DNA of 64,000 bases from Beroe forskalii (taxonomy: Eukaryota > Ctenophora > Nuda > Beroida > Beroidae). Positions 36,225-46,705 of this stretch are shown piece after piece (the stretch's first letter is position 1; each line of letters opens with the position of its first letter). Location: contig WFMF01000188.1 in the NCBI GenBank assembly GCA_011033025.1, forward strand, positions 62,001 through 126,000, given 5' to 3'. A program made the translations under genes and the position numbers. The notes beneath the pieces are model-generated. The model was not told the DNA's origin. It did no database searches and saw only the letters and a list, made by a program, of their open reading frames with translations.

Positions 36225-37495
36225 GTACCGGAAAATGTGTGCTGAATTAAAAAAAAGGAGAATTTGTCATGCATGAAATTACTAAAGTGTCCCAAACTGA
36301 TGATTGAAGAGTTCATAAGAATGCCAGATGATTCCCAGATAAATGAACCGTACTATGTTAAGTATCTAGGTGTTAACTTTGATAACAAACTTAAATTTAA
36401 ACATCACATTAATATATTAAGTACCAAAATAAACCGCATTGTTGGAATTTTATGGAAATGTGATCATCTTAACAAATCAAAAAAACCATTTACCATGCTT
36501 TTGTAGAGTCCCACTTAAACTATGGTATCATGGCATGGGGCGCCTTTCATAAAATTTATTAGTAAATAGTAATCCTGAAACTGTTCCAAATATTCTTAAA
36601 CCACTGACAAGTACCCAGAATAAAGTTATCAGGGCAATTTTAGAAACCAAAATATGATAAAATTACCCAAAATTATTAGTAATACCCCTTATATTCGAAC
36701 TTAGAGTATTAAAAATTCGTGACCTCTACTACTTTAATCTCTGCTGCCTGGCATACGACTATTTTATGATATGGGCTTTCCGGATAAAATAGCGGAAAGC
36801 TTTGTCAAAAGGTCAGATGTATCCTCAGGTAACTCGTAGAACAAATATTGACCTACACTGTGATACACCCGCCTATCTTCAACTTTTACTAAACCAAGTA
36901 CTGCAGCTTCTCTTATGTGAATTCTCTCCCTAGTGACTTGAGGTTATTGAAAACTAAACATAACTTTAAAGATAAACTTAAAAAATACTTGTTATCCAGA
37001 TATGACTCTTAGAGTAATTAAATATTGATATTGCTATCTATACTGCAACGATAATATATCTTATTAAGGAAGTCATGTTAATGAAACTCTTCTGATCTAA
37101 CAATTTTTACCATATAATCATCATCTCTTGGTCTGTGCAATGTGACGTTAATTTGGGTGCGCTGTACCGGGAACGCTTCTGTTAGCCAGACGAGCTATTG
37201 CGGACTCCGTTACTCACACTTTCATATCACTTTTCACTGTCCACAACACAATTTTTCGAAAATTTCTCATGTATTTACCTTTTATTCTTCTAAAATATTT
37301 ACAGCCAATTGTTGCAATACATGATGAGTTAACCGGATTTAATAATTTAATTGGATGATACAGGAAAATTTAGTTAATAGTTTATAACTATATTATTCAA
37401 TGCTTACTATTTGAAAAGTGATATTGTCAACTATATTTTCTAATAAAATTTTCAATTTCAATTTCAATTCAATTTCAATTTCAAAAATTTCAATT
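36225..37495 (+). mobile_element. CR1/Jockey-type LINE remnant, ORF2 C-terminus with (CAATTT)n tail
   Basis: 36264-36506 reads VKYLGVNFDNKLKFKHHINI and LSTKINRIVGILWKC, the region just after the RT core of non-LTR elements. A frameshift near 36500 leads into YHAFVESHLNYGIMAWGAFH (the NYG.xxWG block), then NILKPLTSTQNKVIRAILET, KLPKIISNT..LRVLKIRDLYYFNL and finally FKDKLKKYLLSRYDS, ending near 37010. Several stops and shifts make it inactive. A tail of CAATTT/AATTTC units at 37448-37495 resembles the short tandem 3' ends of CR1-like elements. Confidence 0.75.
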
Positions 37496-37499
37496 TACA

Positions 37500-38364
37500 T
37501 CGTACGACAACAATGTGCGTCGGATTGATCAATTGCATAGAAATTCTAGAACTCATTCTAAGAAGAGGCGACGACAACGGTTCTCCGTTTTATCATTTGA
37601 TATAATATACCGTTATAATAATCATCATAAAACACCATACAGCATAAAAAAGCCAAATGTGTCGATATGTCGAGAAAATGTTTCTGAAATTTGAAGTCGT
37701 GTGGCACATTGTGCGTACGAATGGGACACTGCAATTGGACATTTCAGAATCATTCTCAGCTGACAAGTCACCTCTTTAAACATTTACCCCTCGGAATCGA
37801 ATCCTGTTTTACCATGACATCTCAATATTACTCATAGAGTCATAGAATTAATTAATCTTCTGGAGCAAGAAAGAACTCAAATGTCGTAATCTTCAAAGTA
37901 AAGATCTCAAATTTCCAAATTCCTCCTTGATCTGATCCAAAATATAATTTTCAACGAAAAATTGAATTTTTCATTTCAAATTGACCTGCATTAGACCTAC
38001 ACAAGACCTGCATTAAACCGGCGTTATTGGGCAAAATTAACGGATCTATGCCCAAGATTTTCAGTGATTTAGAAATATCAAAATAATATGGGATACTAAA
38101 AACCCTACGCTATCTACAGCAAATATAAATTAAGAGACCAAAACATGTAAAAACACATAAAAACTCTCAAATAATATGTAGCAAGTCGATTTCAGAGGTC
38201 AGTTAATGTAATAATAATTTATCTGAAATACTATCATGAAATTTATCTGAAGCTTTAATGAAATTCATTAAACGTAACACATTAAAACTATAAAAGGCTA
38301 CAAAAGATCACTAATTCAGCTCTGATGGAAACGTCACGTGATACGAGGAGAACTCATTGGGACG
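37500..38364. other. no gene seen
   Basis: AT-rich DNA with no convincing exon. The last coding exons of the mannosidase could lie here, since the exon above ends at a possible donor. Confidence 0.35.
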
Positions 38365-41300
38365 ATGCTGATTACCAGCTGCTGGTTCGTGTAAAGGGAG
38401 ACATGGGATGGTCCCTGACTTCTACATCCCCCACGAACCAGCGGGCGGGATCGTTCTCATCCCCTGCACACAGCTCCGTCAGGGAGGGATGGGTGTGGGT
38501 GTTGCAGGTGTGTCCCAACTTCCGACTAATGAGCAGGGAGGTGATAGGGTTAACGTATCTCAGGTTTACTAGCTCCTCATCGCACGGCATTCCTTTCATG
38601 TAGAGGAGAGGAGATCCCAGATCGATATCATAATTAATTGGTCGTCCCCAAAAATTTCAAAGGATGTCCTAATTGAATTAACTGCCATTAAATAGCTAAT
38701 TTTTTGGAATTTACGAGAGTACAAGATGCATCATATAAATAAAGTAATCATGATAAAACAGCAACATTAGCATCTGGGTAATAAAATTACAAATTATCGT
38801 AAGATTTAGTTAATCCTATGATTTTTGAATAAAAAAACCAGGATTTTAAAACAATTTTGAACGGAACATTCTTTTTAGAACAGAACATGCTTGGATGGTC
38901 CCATGTAATAGATATATCAGAGGAAAAGAAAATATGAAATATAATATCCAAATTACGTCGTCGATCGATGATATTCAGATTAGGATCTAGTTGATTGGAA
39001 GTACTCATGTACTCAACGACGTAAATCAATGTGATTGAAATCGAAAATTTATTAACATCCAATTAGGCAGTGCGAAAAAGGCGACGTGTAAAGTAACAAA
39101 TTAAGTTTGATATAGCAATGGCTCGGCTTTGCAGCTCCCACTTTACAGCTACTGTGCACAAATTGCGACCTAATACGATAAAATTAGATTACATAAGACG
39201 CCATCGGAATATTTTTATCTATACTACAGTACATTAAAGTGCTGCAATATGATCAACCGTGTCTCTAGTTAGGAAATGAAAAAATTGGTATATGAATAAT
39301 ATTATCACAATCATTTTAAAGTTTTTGATCCTCCCACATAGCCTTTCATTGCGGTTGAAAAAATTAAAGTACTACATCGCATTATTATACACAAAGCTTG
39401 ATATCCGGGCCCAATATGCCCACAAAATAAATCGGCGGTTAAAATGTCGTAATTATCATAGAAAGATGTTGAGATGATTACTGAACCTTCACTTTTTCGC
39501 AACGAGGTGAGCAGAGGACAACATCAAATTCGATTAATTAAAGACGTCCTCGATTCCAAAAAATCATTAATATCATAGCTTTTACGTGTGGAAAGTTGGG
39601 AACGGCGCGATACCGCGTGGGGTAACGCTAGACTTATCGTCGGGGAGTCCCAAGTAGAACACAAGAGAGAAAATTAGAGTACTATCATATTATTATTATG
39701 GCATATTATGCCTACCACGATCACTGCATCAAGCTCTAAAAATAACGTCATGTTGTGAGATATGGAACGGGGGAAAATAGGACATGTACCTACCTATCAA
39801 GCATGGCGTAGAATTTTCCAAAGAGCGAAAGTGAGTTTTTTTAGAACTTTTTCAATAAATACTCAGTAATATGACATAAAATTCTGTGAGATTTTGTCGT
39901 CCCCATTTAGACCTTCGTTCCCAATGATATCGATCAGGGGAGGAGATGGTGATGATAAGAATAAGAATAAAATATAAAGTCAAATTACAACATGTAATGT
40001 CAGACTTCTCTGAAAAAAAGGGGTTAGCAAACTCAAAATTCTATCGCAAAAATCATGCACACAAAACTTCACACGACACATGAATAGCTTGGCAGCAGGG
40101 TTCAAGTTGCATATAAGCTGGGATATTCTGCAATTTAATGTTCGTTTGGTTAGTTCCTCCCTGAACAGGCTGGTGACTATCGATACGATGTTCAGCAGCA
40201 GTGCTAGTCTCGTGATTCTTCTCACACCAAACACCCCTTTGATATGTAGAAGTGACGTTCTGGATCTGCTCTCTTTCTTAGCCCCGCATCAGTTCCACCA
40301 GCTTCTTTCGTTCCTGCCTCTCCTCAGGGTTAAATCCGGTGCCACAAAAACTGACCGGGTCGAGGGACTGTCGCGCAGTTTTCTCCCACTCTTTCTGAGG
40401 CGTACAGCAGCGTCTCTGTTCGTTAGACGGACCTTTACTAAGGTGGTCTGTCACTTATCTTCATCCCCAGTCTCTGGCAGAACTCAACATGAGGCCTCTC
40501 TCCGACTTTGCAGAACACTTCGTTGACAGTCTCTTCCAATTCAACACTGTCATTCTCCCTTGACACCGAAAAGAATTACATTCTTTGTCCTGTCCTCGGT
40601 CTGAACCACTTCCTTCACATTTCATCAGCTATCTCTTTAGTGGAGACTGGAGACATCTGAGTTCCTGTAGACTAGAATTGCCATCGCTGTAACTTCTCAA
40701 CTCTGTTTCTAACGTAGACTTAGAAATTTTCCGACTGTCTCACTGCATTTTTAGGTGAAAGACTCCTCTGATTCTGAAGTTCACTTCTCTGAAAACTCAT
40801 GACTTCTTCTTTTTTAGCTTTATCATTTACTCCTGAAACTTTCAGGGGAGTTGTAACACAAAATTTTACACTTTTTAACGCTTGAACAAGGAAAGGACTT
40901 TAAACAATCAATTGCCTGAATTCTGTCCCGGTTTGGGAAAACGTCGGTTCCATTTCAAAGACATCTTTACACTTCACTTTGCACAGAGGGGGGCATCAAA
41001 GTGGGAAAACAGTAAACATGAGATCCCGGTACTGTCCCGAGAATCTGATCCATAGTTTTGGGAAACCCTGCTTTCAAGCTTTTTTTAGTTGTATTCATAA
41101 TTTTATTTTGGAATGAAACATTTTAGGTGGTTTTCTTGAAACTTCAGAGGAAAAATCAAATTGTGAAAAGGGTTTAGTAGAAATGATATGAGATAGTTGA
41201 AAAGGATTCATTTGTCAGCAAAAACCATTATCCAAGGAATTGAATTATCAGTTTAAATGAAAATTTACGAAAGAAATGATGTAAATTTAAATTAGGATTT

Positions 41301-44300
41301 TTAGAAATTTTCATTTTAAAAGAAAATTCTCGAAAAAAATTCCAAATTTACGAAATTCTAAATTCCCCTCAAAAAAAAAAAATTTTAAAATAGGGTTTTT
41401 GGGAGGCATTCTTTTTTTATAGCGGGCAGGGAGAAAACGAAATTTGGGGGTTGGGGGGGCCCGGGGGGCCATTAGGCTCCCCAAGGGGGGGATATCCCCA
41501 GCCCCATTCCCCCCTTTCTGCTGCTTCTGGGTGGGTCCTGCCAGCCTCTCCACCCAACAGTCCCGAGGTGGGGGGTGGGCAGGGGTTTTTGTTACCCTTC
41601 CCCCGGGCCCTTTTTTGGGCTTTTTAAAAACTTCCCAAAGGGAACTACTTCAGCCCAAACCCGTAAAAAAGGGTTTTTTTGGAAGGTGTGGGGGGGATCG
41701 GGGAAATTAAGTGGAAATTCCAAATTTAAAAATTGGTTTTTTATTGGTGAATTTGGGGATTGGGGTTTGGAAAATTTATTTAACCCAATTTTTTGAAAGG
41801 CAAAATTTTTCCTTAAACAGGACAAACTTTCTATTTTGGGAAAGGGGGCAAAACCTGGGTTTTTGGGGTTTTCAAAAGGCCTTTTTTGTGGAAAGAAGGC
41901 CGTTGGGGGTCAGGAAAAGAAATGTTCCCCTCTTTTAAAAAATTTGGGGGTTTGAATTTCCAAATTGGGGAAAAAATTTTAAATAAAATTTTAATTTGAT
42001 CCGAAAACCAAGATTTAAAGTTTAAAACATAAAAAAAAAAATAATTTGGGGGCAAACCTTTTTGCTTTTCCAAAAATTTTAGTTTTGGTGGTAAATTGGG
42101 TCTTAAAGCCAAAACCCTCTTAATTTTAAACCTTTTTTAAAGGTTTGATTTTGATTCCAAAAGTTTAAAGCCCGGGTTTAAGAAAAGTTTTTGGAAACCG
42201 GCCCCTTCACCCCATTAACTTAAGGGGGCCCAAAAAGGGTTCCCTGAAGAGGGGAGGGGCAGGTTGTCCTTTTACCTTCCCAGACCTCTGTCATCGTTAA
42301 CTGTCGTCCGTCTGTCGAGGACTACTTCCAGCCAACCTGTGGGACATTAAAGTGTTAACCAGAGTGTAGGAGATCAGAGTGGAGTTATTGGGATACGTAT
42401 TCCTACTTTGGAGCATTGGTTTTATGATAAGTAATGGTTTATGAAAACTGAAAGCATTGGTCTGATGAAAATAAATTTGATAATCAACCCCTGCTTCTTT
42501 TTTGACAAAGCTTTTATTTTTCTCAGACGACAGACAATCACCAAGCTTACCTGGGGAAAGGGAGGCTACAGCATGAGGCTCCCTAGCGAGGACTGTGAAA
42601 CGAGTCCTACTGTCTTGGATGAAGGCTGTGGAGGGCATCGGGAAGAAATTACCCTGAACGTGAGAAAATTAGAACATCAACTTCAAAACATTGGTAGTGA
42701 GGAGGGCATCGGAAAGAAATTACCCTGAACGTGAGAACATCAACTTCAAAACATTGGTAGTGGAGGGCATCGGAAAGAAATTCAATCCTGAACGTGAGAA
42801 TCAACTTGTTTTAGCTTTCTTTAAACTTATGTTGCTGAATGGTATGACCGTTGAGGTCAGTGAAAAGACTGTCTCCGCTCTCTATATTGGTTATGAACCT
42901 TATCGCCAAATCCCCGGACACTTTCAAGTCGGTTAGCATCTCCAGCTCAATGTACTGCCCTGCTTCACCTGTATTCCAATGATAAAGTTGTGAGACCAAT
43001 CTAGTAAAATCACATGATATAATTCTGACATATCGCTAATCATCAGCAATATAATCACAAATTTAGTTTATGGTGGCTCCGGTGGCTCTCATAGCACATC
43101 CCATCGTTACTCCTTTACCTTTCAGAAGGTTGACTGAGTATGTCAAAGTGAGGGTAGAGCTGAGGTAGACAACAGCTTTGTGTCTCACCGGCCCCTTCAC
43201 CACTACTATCTTAGGTCGCGCAGAGGACCCATCTGAAGTAGGTGTTATCATAATAAGGATGGAATCATTTGCAAATCAATGTCAGCCCTGATAGGATAAT
43301 AATAGCCCTGAATAAGTGTAGTGCAGTGGCTGAAACTCTGAAAGTAGACTAGAAGAAACCCCTTCATAATATATTCCTCCACCTTGTAGAATGTTAATGT
43401 TAAGACAGATGACCAAACTGCTGGAAATCTTCAATAAATTAGTATTACTGAGTATTGCATGAATATGGTGACTACGATTCAAGTAAAGAATGTTCTCACT
43501 TTTTTAATTAAAGTATCAAATATGCTAGACTCACGGAGCTGTTTGGGATCCCCGGCAGGAAGGAAAATGTAAGTTCCACTCTTCCCCGTGTACAGGATCA
43601 CTTCCTGTATCACTTCCACCGTTAAACCGTCACGTGATATCCTTAATAGTCGTCCTGGGTGAAGGACAATGTCACGTGATATCCTGACTATTCTACCTGG
43701 GAGGGGGACAATGTCACGTGATATCCTGACTATTCTACCTGGGAGGGGGACAATGTCACGTGATATCCTGACTAGTCTACCTGGGAGGGGGGCAATGTGA
43801 TATCCTGACTAGTCTACCTGGGAGGGGGGACAATGTCACGTGATATCCTGACTAGTCTACCTGGGAGGGGGGACAATCTCACGTGATATCCTGACTAGTC
43901 TACTTGGGAAGGGCTATGTTAAATTTCTGTGCCCTACTAATCAGTATAAGCTATGTACCGGGCACAGTGCCAGAGTGTGATACAACCGCTCAAATTATTC
44001 TTACTTATAATCCAATTGTCAATCTCAAGATGCCGTTCAATACCTCCCCTATGAACAAAGCGCGTTTCTGTGACGTCATTATCATAGTTTAGAATGAACA
44101 CTTGATGAATTAAACCCCATCCTCTATTATTGCATTGTTTGCTCACCTGAAGTACACTCAATGACTAAGGAGAGCGCTGAAGAGCCGATGACGATATCGA
44201 GACAGTCAGCCCCCACTGAGTGAGCGTCAAACATTGCCGCTAGCTTAGGGTCAGGAGATCCGTTGTACGTTTCAACAGTAGCTGCAGTCTCACGATCTGT

Positions 44301-45360
44301 AGGTCTCAGCATGAATCTGGGAGGATTTTACAATTAAAACTCTAACCTGGTATTTCAGGGATAGAATGGTTTGAAATAAGAATATTCGATTCGGCGGTAA
44401 AATGTTGAGAATGGATTGTTGGATTCTGGCGCTCGGCCAAGAAAAATGGGCAATTCTTATTTATGTATAGTGGCTCAATAGTTCAAGTTTATTGCATACA
44501 AGACTCCGATTATCCACTTATCCAAGTACATTGTTTACTCACGTTTGTAGGGAGACAGCAGGCATGTCAGTAGGAAAAACAAGGTATTTGGAATCCGTGT
44601 GTAGTTTCCCCAGCTCCAACCTCGGCTCCACTTGCTGCAACAACTGATGTCCCTCCGTATCAATCACCTGTACAAGGGGGTTACAGGTTCAAAGACATAA
44701 CGAAGAGTGGCCTTACAACGAGTAGCTTTCAAGTCTCACTTGATACCTTGTCTGACATTGTGTTTGACCGAGAAATCTCAATGAATAGTTCGTCACCAGC
44801 TGATGATTTGGAGCTTAGGAGGTTGCAATATTGCAATAAAGCAATAACGTCAATACAATCAGTGTCTTACCTCGAGTGAGTGGTCTGTCCCGACAGCCAG
44901 TAACTGCACACTCTCCACCCTTCTAGGCAGCGTGTTACTGACCACCACCTCACCCTCTGCTGCTATCACAGCGTATTCTTCTAACCTACCGGGAGTGGAG
45001 TAGTGGCAATGTGACGTCACGGACCTTAGCCTAATAAGTTACGTATTTTTGTGACTTTGTAGTATCCCAATACTCTCGTTTGCCTAATTACCTGACCCTA
45101 TCTTTTACCATTTTCCAATCCTAATCTTATTACACTTTGACCTAAAAAGAAGTCGATTCGAAGCAAATTTTCACCTTAATGACGTCAATACCATGATAGA
45201 TCTGCAGTTATAAAATATTAAAATGTGAGAGAAGCCTCAATACCTGTCGAAACCTCCCCTACTGGATACCAGGTTGTATGGTACAAGGTTTCCACCATCC
45301 AGCAAGGACTTGATAGCAGACACTGTCAGCTCGTTACACGTCTTGTAGGCGTTATACAAC
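38365..45360 (-). CDS. Golgi alpha-mannosidase II-like protein, C-terminal part, ten exons
   Basis: Exons: 45244-45360, 44871-44985, 44543-44667, 44147-44316, 43535-43654, 43119-43232, about 42827-42968, 42551-42653, 42276-42336 and about 38365-38605. Most are joined by in-phase GT-AG introns. Class II mannosidase C-terminal beta-domain landmarks appear in order: EVILYTGKSGTYIFLPAGDP, AVVYLSSTLTLTYSVNL, GDLAIRFITNIESGDSLFTD then LNGHTIQQH, FFPMPSTAFIQDSRTRFTVL, GWLEVVLDRRTTVNDDRGLG and GMPCDEELVNLRYV. These fit MAN2A (N-glycan trimming in the Golgi) better than lysosomal mannosidase. The GH38 catalytic domain and its Asp nucleophile should lie upstream, but no such exons occur before the next gene. 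The donor after LNGHTIQQH and the final exon boundaries are uncertain. Confidence 0.82.
38606..40239. other. probable mannosidase intron, no feature seen
   Basis: AT-rich, with only short open frames without family features. Confidence 0.35.
40240..40700 (-). pseudogene. LINE ORF1 relic, diverged from the 45-kb and 54-kb copies
   Basis: With two or three frameshifts the minus strand reads STKEIADEM, EVVQTEDRTKNVILFGVK, ENDSVELEETVNEVFCKVGE, CQRLGMKISDRPP, VRLTNRDAAVRLRKSGRKLR, SVFVAPDLT and EERQERKKLVELMR. These align in order with the RRM-like and C-terminal regions of the ORF1 at 45.7 kb (RCVVMFGMPEE, SRIGRKRPDISRPVRV, VLRNSSKLK, VFISPDRTPAEREERRKLV). It lies in the mannosidase intron. Confidence 0.7.
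41290..42240. other. suspected low-quality sequence with stretched homopolymers
   Basis: The composition changes abruptly to runs such as GGGGGGGCCCGGGGGGCC, AAAAAAAAAAAATTTTAAAA and TTTTTTTGGG, and normal texture resumes at about 42245. It resembles misread trace ends placed in the assembly and is not annotated further. Confidence 0.55.
42636..42800 (-). repeat. ~62-bp triplication of a splice acceptor (mannosidase exon 42551-42653)
   Basis: Each unit carries CTCACGTTCAG followed by the exon start (GGTAATTTCTTCCCGATGCC) and ACTACCAATGTTTTGAAGTT. The exon-proximal copy is the one used in the gene model, and the two upstream copies duplicate the acceptor plus the first ~25 exon bases. Confidence 0.75.
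43655..43912 (-). repeat. 42-bp repeat, six copies, each with a splice acceptor (mannosidase exon 43535-43654)
   Basis: The minus-strand unit is CCCCCTCCCAGGTAGAATAG, TCAGGATATCACGTGACATTGT: pyrimidine tract, AG, then coding-like RIVRISRDIVPLPG. It derives from the real acceptor and exon start (CTTCACCCAG|GACGACTATTAAGG, coding GRLLRISRD). Units of 42 bp keep phase, though some carry an extra G and one lacks CACGTG-proximal bases. Confidence 0.85.
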
Positions 45361-45551
45361 CTGCAATCACAGCTAATTAGTGGCGGGACCTTAACAGTTA
45401 TTCAGTTAATTAAAAGTGTGGCGGTAAATTAACAGCAGCTGTCGTTTGAGCTCAGTATATTGAGGATTCATTTACAGTCAATACAGATTACAGAATGTAC
45501 AAACGAACGGAACCTTGGTATCCGTAACATTGTATACTGTAATATTTCAGT
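45361..45551. other. mannosidase intron or 5' flank, no exon seen
   Basis: It extends from the acceptor of exon 45244-45360 to the retroelement. Further upstream coding exons are expected but not visible. Confidence 0.35.
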
Positions 45552-46705
45552 TGCAATCTTATCATTTCTCGTTTGCGTTGAATTAACAGCTCTCGCTTAT
45601 CAGTGATTTGATTCTAAGAGTGTATTGTAGAAAATACACGATCATTTACATTCGTACATGAGGAATACAATCATGGCGGACTTTAAACTCAGTGACCTGT
45701 ATGAAATGGAGCAGGAAATTGAATCTGTTGTGAGTGCTGTTATGGGTCTTGGTGGCTGCAGAGCAAAGTCAGAGTTGAGTGGTTCACTAATGAAACATGC
45801 CGAAAAAGATGCTATGGTGAAAGTAGTTTGTGAGCTGATCAATATGATGGAAAGGAGTACAACAGTTTTGAAGTCAGCAGCGTGCTCAATTAACAATCTT
45901 CAAGCTGACCAGATTGTTAACCAGAAAAAGATCATGGAGTTGCAAGAAGTGAACAGAGGAGAAACTGTTAAGGCAGTCACCGAGACCGCCCAATCAGAAA
46001 TTAAGAGCTACAGTGATGCGGTGAAGAAAGGAATCCGATCAGACAGTATCACAACGCAGAAGTTAGAAGATGCAGTCAAGACAGCAGTCAAGAGTGAGGA
46101 GCGTGAAAGGTGCGTTGTTATGTTTGGGATGCCAGAAGAAGTTGGGGAGAACGTGCTTCACGAGAGTGTTGGGAAACTGTTAGAAGAGATTGCTCCCTCA
46201 CAAGACTCCAGCAGGTCTGGTACTTCATGCAGTCGAATTGGGAGGAAAAGACCTGACATCAGCAGACCCGTCCGAGTTTGTTTCACTGATCGTACATCAG
46301 CTAACTCAGTCCTCCGGAATTCAAGTAAGCTAAAGAACTCTGAGAGATTCAGCAAGGTCTTCATCAGTCCTGACAGGACTCCAGCTGAGCGCGAGGAGAG
46401 GAGGAAGCTTGTGGCAGCGCTGAAGGAGAAGGTACGGACGGAACCTCAGCAGTACCACTACTTGAAGAACGGGGAGATCTGCAGCAGAGAGCACCTGCAG
46501 GGCTACAGAACTACTGAAGAGTCAGAGGAGAACGACTCTGATATTGATCAGAGGATGGCAGAAGCAGTGCTGCTTGAACTGAAGGAGGCATTTGATGGCT
46601 TTGAACAGTCTATTGATAAGCGTTTGGAGAAGATGTGCTAGTGTTATGATAAGACTTCACCTCCCTCAGACCACAAGTCATGAGGAGAGTGGAGATGTTA
46701 CTATA
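45552..46705 (+). mobile_element. ORF1-only non-LTR element, copy 1 (3' tail displaced to 50271-50345)
   Basis: It starts at TTGCAATCTTATCATTTCTC, exactly as copy 2 does at 53801. It has a ~120-bp leader, one ORF, and a short 3' UTR reading ...GGAGATGTTACTATA. There a 3.6-kb insertion intervenes, and the tail (TACTGACAATTTACATTGTT, twice, then an A run) resumes at 50271. No ORF2, endonuclease or RT is present in either copy. Confidence 0.8.
45673..46641 (+). CDS. LINE-type ORF1 protein, intact copy
   Basis: 322 residues from MADFKLSDLYEMEQEIESVV (an upstream in-frame ATG at 45658 would add five). A helical, coiled-coil-like stretch (about 40-105: ELINMMERSTTVLKSA, NLQADQIVNQKKIMELQE) is followed by a charged linker. 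An RRM-like domain covers about 145-225 (RCVVMFGMPEEVGENVLHES, SCSRIGRKRPDISRPVRVCF), and a C-terminal domain about 225-270 (FSKVFISPDRTPAEREERRK, LVAALKEKV). The end is acidic (EESEENDSDIDQRM). This is the layout of RNA-binding ORF1 proteins of CR1/L2/L1-like LINEs. It is intact and about 99% identical to copy 2, so it was mobile recently, presumably with enzymes supplied by another element. Confidence 0.8.
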   Translation: MADFKLSDLYEMEQEIESVVSAVMGLGGCRAKSELSGSLMKHAEKDAMVKVVCELINMMERSTTVLKSAACSINNLQADQIVNQKKIMELQEVNRGETVKAVTETAQSEIKSYSDAVKKGIRSDSITTQKLEDAVKTAVKSEERERCVVMFGMPEEVGENVLHESVGKLLEEIAPSQDSSRSGTSCSRIGRKRPDISRPVRVCFTDRTSANSVLRNSSKLKNSERFSKVFISPDRTPAEREERRKLVAALKEKVRTEPQQYHYLKNGEICSREHLQGYRTTEESEENDSDIDQRMAEAVLLELKEAFDGFEQSIDKRLEKMC

